Below the pieces are notes generated by a model that was not told where the DNA came from, made no database searches, and worked only from the letters and a program-made list of their open reading frames with translations. Positions 51,067-58,478 of a stretch of 64,000 nt of DNA are shown in pieces; within the stretch, counting starts at the first letter, position 1, and each line of letters starts with the position of its first letter. The stretch lies in contig NZ_JAIFZO010000002.1 of NCBI RefSeq assembly GCF_026341275.1, positions 6,726,118-6,790,117 on the forward strand, given 5' to 3'. The DNA comes from Streptomyces ortus (GTDB lineage Bacteria; Actinomycetota; Actinomycetes; Streptomycetales; Streptomycetaceae). A program made the translations under genes and the position numbers.

Positions 51067-52782
51067 ATGAGCCGTACCAGAACTGCACTTCTCGCGGCGC
51101 TGGCGCTGGTCGCCGGCACCGCGGGCGCCGCCGTCGCGGCGATACCCCCGGACGCCGGCGCGGTCGCCGCCGTCCCCTGCACCGTGGAGTACAAGGTGCA
51201 GAACCAGTGGGACACCGGCTTCACCACCGCGGTGAAGGTCACCAACAACGGCGCGGCCAAGTCCAGTTGGGCCGTGAAGTGGTCGTACGCCGGGAACCAG
51301 AAGGTCACCAGCGGCTGGAACGCCAAGCTCAGCCAGAGCGGTGCCGCGGTCACCGCGGCCAACGAGAACTACAACGGCACCCTGGCGACCGGGGGTTCGG
51401 TCAGCTTCGGGTTCAACGGGACCTACAGCGGCACCAACGCGCTGCCGACCACGTTCACCCTCGACGGAGTGACCTGCAACGTCGACGACGGCGGCACGGA
51501 CCCCACCGACCCGACCGATCCGGGAACGGGCAGCCGGGTGGACAACCCGTACGCGGGTGCCAAGGTGTACGTGAACCCGGAGTGGAAGGCGCATGCCGCC
51601 GCCGAGACCGGCGGCAGCCGGATCGCCAACCAGCCGACCGGTGTGTGGCTCGACCGGACCGCCGCGATCAACGGTGTGAACGGCGGCATGGGCCTGCGCG
51701 ACCACCTGGACGCGGCGCTGGCGCAGAAGGGCTCGGACGAACTGGTCGTCCAGCTGGTGATCTACAACCTGCCCGGCCGTGACTGCTCCGCCCTGGCGTC
51801 CAACGGCGAGCTGGGCCCGACGGAGATCGACAAGTACAAGACCCAGTACATCGACCCGATCGCGGCGATCCTCAAGGACACCAAGTACGCGGGTCTGCGC
51901 ATCGTCACCACCGTCGAGATCGACTCGCTGCCGAACCTCGTCACGAACGTCACGCCGCGAGCCACCGCCACGGCCAACTGCGACACGATGAAGGCGAACG
52001 GCAACTACCAGAAGGGCGTCGGCTACGCGCTGAACAAGCTCGGCGACGCGCCCAACGTCTACAACTACATCGACGCCGGACACCACGGCTGGCTCGGCTG
52101 GGACGACAACTTCGCGCCCTCCGCCGCGCTCTTCAAGGAGGCCGCCACCACCGAGGGCGCGACCGTCGCCGATGTGCACGGCTTCATCGTGAACACCGCC
52201 AACTACAGCGCCACGAAGGAGGACCACTTCACGATCAACGACACCGTGAACGGCGCCTCGGTCCGCACGTCGAAGTGGATCGACTGGAACCGGTACGTCG
52301 ACGAGCAGTCGTACGCGCAGGCCATGCGCGCCCAGCTCGTCTCGATCGGCTTCCCCTCCGGGATCGGCATGCTGATCGACACCTCCCGCAACGGCTGGGG
52401 CGGCACGGCACGGCCCACCGCCGCCGGGCCGACGACCACCGTGGACACGTACGTCGACGGAGGGCGCTACGACCGGCGCATCCACCCCGGCAACTGGTGC
52501 AACCAGTCCGGTGCGGGCCTCGGCGAACGGCCGCAGGCGGCCCCGGCGGCCGGGATCGACGCGTACGTGTGGATGAAGCCGCCGGGTGAGTCGGACGGGT
52601 CCAGCACCGCCATCCCGAACGACGAGGGCAAGGGCTTCGACCGCATGTGCGACCCGACGTACACCGGTAACCCGCGGAACAACAACAACATGTCCGGCGC
52701 GCTGCCCAATGCCCCACTGTCGGGACGCTGGTTCTCGGCGCAGTTCCAGGAGCTCATGAAGAACGCGTATCCCGCGCTGTGA
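51067..52782 (+). CDS. Secreted GH6 cellulase (cellobiohydrolase/endoglucanase) with N-terminal CBM2
   Basis: 571 residues. Signal peptide 1-35 (ALLAALALVAGTAGAAVAA), CBM2 (about 37-140: CTVEYKVQNQWDTGFTTAVKVTN), a short Asp-Pro-Thr linker, and a GH6 domain (about 155-571). GH6 landmarks are VVQLVIYNLPGRDCSALASNGE (the catalytic-site Asp/Ser region), IDAGHHGWLGWDDNF, DTSRNGWGG and DAYVWMKPPGESDG. It hydrolyses cellulose from the non-reducing end. ATG 51067 has a weak ribosome site. Confidence 0.92.
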   Translation: MSRTRTALLAALALVAGTAGAAVAAIPPDAGAVAAVPCTVEYKVQNQWDTGFTTAVKVTNNGAAKSSWAVKWSYAGNQKVTSGWNAKLSQSGAAVTAANENYNGTLATGGSVSFGFNGTYSGTNALPTTFTLDGVTCNVDDGGTDPTDPTDPGTGSRVDNPYAGAKVYVNPEWKAHAAAETGGSRIANQPTGVWLDRTAAINGVNGGMGLRDHLDAALAQKGSDELVVQLVIYNLPGRDCSALASNGELGPTEIDKYKTQYIDPIAAILKDTKYAGLRIVTTVEIDSLPNLVTNVTPRATATANCDTMKANGNYQKGVGYALNKLGDAPNVYNYIDAGHHGWLGWDDNFAPSAALFKEAATTEGATVADVHGFIVNTANYSATKEDHFTINDTVNGASVRTSKWIDWNRYVDEQSYAQAMRAQLVSIGFPSGIGMLIDTSRNGWGGTARPTAAGPTTTVDTYVDGGRYDRRIHPGNWCNQSGAGLGERPQAAPAAGIDAYVWMKPPGESDGSSTAIPNDEGKGFDRMCDPTYTGNPRNNNNMSGALPNAPLSGRWFSAQFQELMKNAYPAL

Positions 52783-52819
52783 CCTGGGCTTCTCGCTCGG
52801 TCGCCTGAAAGATCAAATG

Positions 52820-52862
52820 AGTGCGCCGTTCCCCGCGCCCCTTGAGGGGGGCGCGGGGGACC
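52820..52862. repeat. Dispersed GC-rich hairpin repeat after GH6
   Basis: GCGCCGTTCCCCGCGCCCCT is followed directly by the complementary GGGGGGCGCGGGGGA, forming a compact hairpin 40 bp after the GH6 stop. Confidence 0.7.
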
Positions 52863-52945
52863 GTTGCTGTTTCGGCAAGGTAAGTGGCCGTTTCCGGGAG
52901 AGGTGGAGCACGCTGGGCCTACTCCCGACAGAGAGGCTCGACGTC

Positions 52946-53851
52946 ATGGGACACGACCACGACCACGGTCACAGCCACACCAACACCCACACCAACACCC
53001 ACAGTGACACCCACATCGATTTCGCCGAGATGCTTCCGATGCTGGAACAGGAGGCCGAGCTGTTCTCGCCGCTCTACACGCAGGCGGCGAACTGGTTGCG
53101 GGAGATGCGGCCGGATCCCGAACTGATCGTGGACGCGGGCAGCGGTCCCGGTGTCATCTCCTGTCTGCTCGCCGACACGTTCCCCGGCGCCCGGATCATC
53201 GCCGTGGACGGGGCGCAGCCCCTCCTGGACCGGGCCCGCGAACGCGCCGCCCAGCGCGGGATCGCCGACCGCTTCGGCACGCTGCGGGCCGAGCTCGGCG
53301 ACGGGCTCGGCGACCTGGAGTACCCGGCCGACCTCCTCTGGGCGAGCAGGTCCCTGCACCACGTCGGCGACCAGCGTGGCGCCCTGGCGGGCTTCGCCGA
53401 CCGGCTCGCGCCGGGCGGCACCCTCGCCCTGATGGAGGGTGGCCTGCCCCCGCGGTACCTGCCGCGCGACTTCGGGATCGGGCGTCCCGGACTGCACGCC
53501 CGGATGGATGCCATCGAGCAGGAGTGGTTCGCCCGGATGCGGGCCGAGCTGCCCGGTGGGGTCGTCGAGGACGTCGAGGACTGGCCGGCCCTGCTCTCCG
53601 CCGTAGGCCTGCGCCACACCGGAACCCGTACCTTCCTGCTCGACCTCCCCGCCCCCGTCTCCGACGAGGCCCGCGCGTTCGTCGCCACCTCCCTCGGCCA
53701 CCGCCGCGACGGTCTCGCCGAAGGCCTCGACGCCGACGACCGCGCCACGCTCGACCGGCTCCTCGACCCGGAGGACAAGGCGAGCGTGCACCACCGGCCG
53801 GACGTGTTCGTGCTCACCGCACTGACGCTGTACGTCGGGGTGAAGCCCTGA
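52946..53851 (+). CDS. Class I SAM methyltransferase with His-rich N-terminus
   Basis: 301 residues. The first 25 residues contain ten histidines in HD/HT/HS repeats, a likely metal-binding extension not typical of methyltransferases. Motif I is LIVDAGSGPGVISCLLADTFPG, then IAVDGAQPLLDRA and LLWASRSLHHVGD. ATG 52946. Acceptor unknown. Upstream in-frame codons encode the repeat. Confidence 0.83.
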   Translation: MGHDHDHGHSHTNTHTNTHSDTHIDFAEMLPMLEQEAELFSPLYTQAANWLREMRPDPELIVDAGSGPGVISCLLADTFPGARIIAVDGAQPLLDRARERAAQRGIADRFGTLRAELGDGLGDLEYPADLLWASRSLHHVGDQRGALAGFADRLAPGGTLALMEGGLPPRYLPRDFGIGRPGLHARMDAIEQEWFARMRAELPGGVVEDVEDWPALLSAVGLRHTGTRTFLLDLPAPVSDEARAFVATSLGHRRDGLAEGLDADDRATLDRLLDPEDKASVHHRPDVFVLTALTLYVGVKP

Positions 53852-53967
53852 CGACGTCCCCCAACTCGGCTGCAAGCGGACGGTGTTGACATCGAGTGTG
53901 CTCCAAGTGGTGGACTCCGGGCACCTCGCCGGACACGGCCTGGTTCGGACACGTCTTGGGGGATCAC

Positions 53968-54669
53968 ATGACCGACTCACCGGTCGCACTCGTCACCGGC
54001 GGCGGCAGCGGTATCGGGGCGGCGGTCGCACGGCGACTGCTCGACGCCGGACACCGGGTGACCGTGACGGGGCGCGGGGAGGAGCGGCTGCGCGACTTCG
54101 CGGAACAACTCGGCAAGCCTGAGGAGCTGTTGACGATCCGTGGTGACGCGGCCGACTACGACCAGGTGCGGACCGCGGTCGCGGCGACGGTGGAGAGGTT
54201 CGGGCGTCTCGACACCGTCGTCGCCAACGCCGGGTACGCCACGCACGACACCGTGGCCGAGGGTGATCCGGACGGCTGGCGCGACATGGTGCTGACCAAC
54301 GTGCTCGGACCCGCGCTGCTCATCAGAGCCTCCATCGACCGGCTGAAGGAGACCCGGGGCCGGATCGTGCTCGTCGGCAGTGTGGCGGGGCACGTCCACA
54401 CCCCCGGCAACATCTACGGGGCGACGAAGTGGGCCGTGACCGGCCTCGCCGAGAACACCCGCCGGCAGGTCACCGAGTACGGCGTGGGCGTGACGCTGAT
54501 CTCCCCGGGGCGGGTCGAGACCCCGTTCTGGGACAGCTACGGCAGCCTGCCGCCCGGCCATCTGCTCACGTCCGACCAGCTCGCGGAGTCGGTCGTCTGG
54601 GCGATCCGGCAGCCGGCCGGGGTCGATGTCAACACCGTGGTAGTACGGCCGGTCGGGCAGCCGGTCTGA
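53968..54669 (+). CDS. Short-chain dehydrogenase/reductase (SDR)
   Basis: 233 residues: cofactor motif VTGGGSGIGAAVAR, NAG motif VVANAGYATHDTV, catalytic Ser in VLVGSVAGHVH, Tyr-x-x-x-Lys in IYGATKWAV (YGATK), and SPGRVETPF. It is an NADP(H)-type classical SDR on the GRGEER pattern. ATG 53968. It ends at a strong terminator. Confidence 0.88.
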   Translation: MTDSPVALVTGGGSGIGAAVARRLLDAGHRVTVTGRGEERLRDFAEQLGKPEELLTIRGDAADYDQVRTAVAATVERFGRLDTVVANAGYATHDTVAEGDPDGWRDMVLTNVLGPALLIRASIDRLKETRGRIVLVGSVAGHVHTPGNIYGATKWAVTGLAENTRRQVTEYGVGVTLISPGRVETPFWDSYGSLPPGHLLTSDQLAESVVWAIRQPAGVDVNTVVVRPVGQPV

Positions 54670-54696
54670 GCCGGTCGGACACCTCACGGACACCGA

Positions 54697-54726
54697 GGAG
54701 CCGCCGCCCGACCGGGCGGCGGCTCC
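54697..54726. terminator. Bidirectional hairpin between the SDR and aldo/keto reductase genes
   Basis: GGAGCCGCCGCCCG and its complement form a 14-bp palindrome with a tiny loop between two converging genes. Confidence 0.75.
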
Positions 54727-54769
54727 CTCATGCCCTCATGCCCTCATGCGGTCGTACGGCTGCTCGCGG

Positions 54770-55600
54770 TCAGTCGTTGACCGTCGCCGGGTCGGAACCC
54801 AGGCGGCGGCCCTCGTCGAGAGCGGTGATCGCGGCGATGTCCTCGTCGTCGAGCGTGAAGCCGAAGACGTCGATGTTCTCCTTGATCCGGGAGGGGGTCA
54901 CGGACTTGGGGATCACCACGTTGCCCAGCTGGAGGTGCCAGCGCAGGACGACCTGGGCGGGCGTACGGTCGTGCTTGCGGGCGATGGCCACGATCGCGGG
55001 GACCTCCAGGAGGCCCTTGCCCTGGCCGAGCGGGGACCAGGCCTCGGTGGCGATGCCGTGCTCCGCGTGGAACTCGCGCAGGGCGGACTGCTGAAGGTGC
55101 GGGTGCAGCTCGACCTGGTTGAGGACCGGCACGACGGACGTCGCGTCGAGCAGCTTCTCCAGGTACTCCGGGTGGAAGTTGGACACGCCGATGGACTTGG
55201 CGCGGCCGTCCGCGTGCAGCTTCTCGAAGGCCTTGTACGTGTCGACGTAGGTGCCCCGGTCCGGCATCGGCCAGTGGATGAGGTACAGGTCGACGTAGTC
55301 GAGGCCGAGCTTCTCCAGGGACGCGTCGAAGGCGCGCAGCGTCGAGTCGTAGCCCTGGTCGGAGTTCCAGAGCTTTGTGGTGACGAAGAGGTCCTCGCGG
55401 GCGACGCCGGAGGAGGCGAGGCCCCTGCCGGTGCCCGCTTCGTTGCCGTAGACCGCGGCGGTGTCGATGCTGCGGTACCCGGCCTCCAGCGCGGTGGAGA
55501 CGGCTCGCTCGGCCTCGTCGTCCGGCACCTGCCAGACACCGAAGCCCAGCTGGGGCATCTCGACGCCGTTGTTCAGGGTGATCGGGGGGACCTTGCTCAC
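54770..55600 (-). CDS. Aldo/keto reductase (2,5-didehydrogluconate reductase-like)
   Basis: 276 residues: VEMPQLGFGVWQV, GYRSIDTAAVYGNEAGTGRGL (Asp, Tyr of the catalytic tetrad), VTTKLWNSDQGYDST (Lys), LYLIHWPMPDRGTY (His), and the NADPH loop PKSVTPSRIKEN. The GTG at 55600 follows AAGGATCG and fits the family start. Substrate is an aldehyde or keto sugar; not determinable. Confidence 0.9.
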   Translation of the reverse strand: MSKVPPITLNNGVEMPQLGFGVWQVPDDEAERAVSTALEAGYRSIDTAAVYGNEAGTGRGLASSGVAREDLFVTTKLWNSDQGYDSTLRAFDASLEKLGLDYVDLYLIHWPMPDRGTYVDTYKAFEKLHADGRAKSIGVSNFHPEYLEKLLDATSVVPVLNQVELHPHLQQSALREFHAEHGIATEAWSPLGQGKGLLEVPAIVAIARKHDRTPAQVVLRWHLQLGNVVIPKSVTPSRIKENIDVFGFTLDDEDIAAITALDEGRRLGSDPATVND

Positions 55601-55847
55601 GAGCTTTCGATCCTTACGTCGTCGGGTGGTACTCCATCGTGAACGATCACGGGCTGTCGTGCATTCCTGTCCCGTGTGTTCGCCGGTCGAAAGGGAGACC
55701 GGTGGGGAGATTGGCCGGAAAGTTCCCCTTCGGACACCGCTCGCGGCAGGCCCCGACCCCGGTCCGCTCAGCGGAACGGCGCGTGACACGGGCCGGGCGG
55801 GTGGCGACGCTGGGGCTCCTTGGTGCCGACTGCGGGCGGGAGACGTC

Positions 55848-57524
55848 ATGGAGATGGGCTTGGAACCGGTGGAAGAGGTCGTCGGTATCGATGGCCGGTT
55901 CCAGTGGGAGTTCCCGCCACCGGGAGGGGCCGGCTCCGGACCTCGTCCGGCCTCCGCCGCCCTGTCGGTGTGGTACATCGCGCTGCCCCTCACCTCGGCG
56001 CACCGCGGCGGCCACTCGGGCGGCGGGGCGCTCGTCGGCGGGGTGGACGGCCAGGAGCGGTACCAGAACGAGGGGACGGTCTACCCGCACTCCGGTCTGG
56101 TCGAGATGATCACCTACCAGCAGCGGTTCCTGCCCGACCTCTCCTGGACCTACCTCGACCTGAGTCATGTCGACTGGGAGGACGTACGCGCCGCCATCGC
56201 GGCCGACCCCCCGGACGTGGCGGCGTTCACCGTCTACACCTCCACCGCGCTGTGGGCCTTCGTCGTCGCCGCGGAGATCAAGCGCGTGAATCCCGCGGCG
56301 GTGATCGTGTTCGGCAACGATCATGCGGGAATTCTCCATCAGGAGATACTCACCGGCCATTACGGCCACCGCCTCGTCGATTTCATCAGTACCGGAAACA
56401 ACGGCCCCTTCACCATGCTCGGCCTCCTGTACGCGTTACGTGGGCAACTTGACCTGAAACGCGTCCCTTCCCTCGCTTATCGCGAGAACTCGCGGGTCGT
56501 CAATCAGCCCGCCCCCACTTATCCGCTCGACCGTCGCATCCTCCCCGACTACGCACTCATCGAGGACCAACTGGAGCGTTACTACGACAAGGCGTTCGAC
56601 GTCTGGTACGCCCATCACTACGACCTCAAACGCATGGTCACCCTGCCGCTGGACGCCGGTTGCACATGGGGTAAACGCCCGGGGCGCCGCTGCAAACACT
56701 GCTCGATCCAAGGGCTCACTCCGAAGTTCGCCCGGATGGACTCGATCGTGCCGGCACTGGAGAAGGTGGTCGGCGGTCTCGGCGCCAATGTCTACGCCGC
56801 CGGGGACTCCACTCTGGGGTTCTCCCGGGCGCAGTGGGGAGGCGACATCGGTTACCTCGACGAACTCGCCGAACGCTGCGCCGCTTCACCTGTTCTCCGG
56901 GACCACCGGTTCCTCCTCGCCTACGGGCTGGTCTTCGAGTTCCTCCAGTCGGCCAAGTTGTGCCAGGGCTTCGTCCGCACGTGGAACGTCGGCCTGGAGG
57001 CGTTCGACCCGAAGCTCCTGAAGGGCGACTCCAAGGGGATAAACAAGGGCCCGGACCGCGTTTTTGAGGCGCTCGAACTCGCCAGTGAACTGGACTACAA
57101 GATCTACGCCTCGGGAATTCTCGGACTGCCCGGCACCACGCGGAAGAACCTTCGCGAAGAGGTGGACTCCTGGCTCTCCCTCGCGGAGACCTACCGGGAC
57201 ACCATCACCACCGTCTCGGTGGCGGCACCGGGTGTGATACCCGGCTCGCGCATGTACTGGGAGAGCTTCCACGCCCACCCCGAAGTACGGGCCGCGCACG
57301 GCGAGATCATTCCGGCCAGGCGCCTGACCGAGCTGTACATCCGAGCCAACACGGAGGTCGAACTCGCCGACGTGGAGGCCGCGATCGCCGAAGTCGGCCG
57401 GGGGGTGATCGCCCTCGGCCAGGAGCGCGGACACATGAAGTTCGGCGGCTACATGCTCGGCGGGGTCGACGAGGACGAAGCGGTCGAGCGACGACTGCTG
57501 GACGACATCTGCGCGCGGCTCTGA
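55848..57524 (+). CDS. B12-binding-type radical SAM protein with CX9CX2C motif and a TTA codon
   Basis: 558 residues. After a variable N-terminus, residues about 100-180 look like a cobalamin-binding Rossmann domain (DVAAFTVYTSTALWAFVVAAEIKRVNPAAVIVFGNDHAG). The radical SAM domain follows: LDAGCTWGKRPGRRCKHCS, whose cysteines are spaced C-x9-C-x2-C (Elp3-like rather than the usual C-x3-C-x2-C), then GLEAFDPKLLKGDSKGINKGPDRVFEALELASELDYKIYASGILGLPGTTR. A TTA codon lies at 56436-56438. The substrate is unknown; it is followed by a small basic peptide and an exporter. Codon use is less GC-extreme than in neighbours. Confidence 0.8.
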   Translation: MEMGLEPVEEVVGIDGRFQWEFPPPGGAGSGPRPASAALSVWYIALPLTSAHRGGHSGGGALVGGVDGQERYQNEGTVYPHSGLVEMITYQQRFLPDLSWTYLDLSHVDWEDVRAAIAADPPDVAAFTVYTSTALWAFVVAAEIKRVNPAAVIVFGNDHAGILHQEILTGHYGHRLVDFISTGNNGPFTMLGLLYALRGQLDLKRVPSLAYRENSRVVNQPAPTYPLDRRILPDYALIEDQLERYYDKAFDVWYAHHYDLKRMVTLPLDAGCTWGKRPGRRCKHCSIQGLTPKFARMDSIVPALEKVVGGLGANVYAAGDSTLGFSRAQWGGDIGYLDELAERCAASPVLRDHRFLLAYGLVFEFLQSAKLCQGFVRTWNVGLEAFDPKLLKGDSKGINKGPDRVFEALELASELDYKIYASGILGLPGTTRKNLREEVDSWLSLAETYRDTITTVSVAAPGVIPGSRMYWESFHAHPEVRAAHGEIIPARRLTELYIRANTEVELADVEAAIAEVGRGVIALGQERGHMKFGGYMLGGVDEDEAVERRLLDDICARL

Positions 57525-57530
57525 CACGAA

Positions 57531-57551
57531 CGCGGAGCGCGGAGCGCGGAG
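57531..57551 (+). repeat. Three 7-bp repeats between the radical SAM gene and the small ORF
   Basis: CGCGGAG occurs three times in direct succession, 17-37 bp before the ATG of the small ORF. Confidence 0.6.
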
Positions 57552-57567
57552 AAAACACGGGGGATCG

Positions 57568-57735
57568 ATGAAAGAGAACAACAGCAGGAAGAAGACGTTA
57601 CGGAAGACGTTACGGAAGACGTCACGGAAGACGTCACGAAGGGAGTCCGCTGCCGCGCATCGGCCCTCCCGGGCGGGCCTCGCCGGCGCAGCCGGGGCAC
57701 GGCCCTCCGGCCCCGCCGGGGAGCATCCGTGGTGA
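57568..57735 (+). CDS. Small basic repeat peptide (55 aa), candidate substrate or precursor
   Basis: The 55-residue ORF begins with GGGGGATCG before the ATG. Residues 9-26 are KT LRKT LRKT SRKT SRRE repeats encoded by 12-bp tandem DNA repeats; the C-terminal half is Ala/Gly/Pro/Arg-rich (AGLAGAAGARPSGPAGEHPW). Two TTA codons occur (57598 and 57610). Its stop TGA overlaps the GTG of the LysE gene (GTGA at 57732), the best sign that it is translated. It is not a known family; it could be a peptide modified by the radical SAM protein, or a leader that controls LysE translation. Confidence 0.45.
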   Translation: MKENNSRKKTLRKTLRKTSRKTSRRESAAAHRPSRAGLAGAAGARPSGPAGEHPW

Positions 57736-58376
57736 ACGTGAGCGACGGGATCAGCGTGGCGGTGATATCCCTGGGCCTCGTGGCGACTCCCGGACCGAAC
57801 ATGATGTACATGGTGTCGCGGAGCATCTCCCAGGGGCGCCGCGCGGGAGTGGTGTCCCTGGGCGGGGTCGCCACCGGTGCCCTGACCTTCGTGGTGGTGA
57901 CGAACCTCGGTCTGCTGACCGTGCTGCGGACCGTCCCCGTGATGTACACCTCCTTCAAGATCGCGGGCGCCGTCTATCTGGGATGGCTGGCCTGGCAGGC
58001 GTTCAGGTCGGACGGGGCATCCGTCTTCGCGCCGCGTGAGACGGCGGACCTCTCGGCCCGGCGGCTCTTCGTCATGGGGCTGGTCACGAACCTCCTCAAC
58101 CCCAAGATCGCTCTGTTGTACCTCTCACTGATCCCGCAGTTCGTCGATCCCCGGGCGGGCGACGTCCTGCTCCAGGGGTTCGCCTTCGGCGGCATCCAGA
58201 TAGCCGTCAGCGTCGCCGCGAACCTGGTCATCATCATGGCCGCGGGGGCGCTGTCGGAGTTCCTCGTCGCACGGCCCGTCTGGCTGCGGGTACAGCGGTA
58301 CGCCACGGGATCCGCTCTCGGTGTGCTCGCCCTGCTGCTGGTGATGGACCAGTCGCAGCCGCAGCCCCCGGCCTGA
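57732..58376 (+). CDS. LysE-family exporter
   Basis: 214 residues, about six transmembrane helices. Typical LysE/RhtB features: ATPGPNMMYMVSRSISQGRRAG near the N-terminus, YLGWLAWQAFRS, and LVTNLLNPKIALLYLSLIPQF. Members export amino acids and other small molecules. GTG 57732 overlaps the small ORF stop; a further GTG at 57729 is one codon upstream. Its place after the radical SAM gene suggests it exports the product. Confidence 0.86.
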   Translation: MNVSDGISVAVISLGLVATPGPNMMYMVSRSISQGRRAGVVSLGGVATGALTFVVVTNLGLLTVLRTVPVMYTSFKIAGAVYLGWLAWQAFRSDGASVFAPRETADLSARRLFVMGLVTNLLNPKIALLYLSLIPQFVDPRAGDVLLQGFAFGGIQIAVSVAANLVIIMAAGALSEFLVARPVWLRVQRYATGSALGVLALLLVMDQSQPQPPA

Positions 58377-58478
58377 GCGGCATCGTCGTCGGGGCGCGGC
58401 CGTCCGCGGCCGGCCGGAGAAGTGATCAGCCGGCCGGCTGAGGCTGCCGCGCCGGTCCCGCGGACGTGTGAAGGCCCG

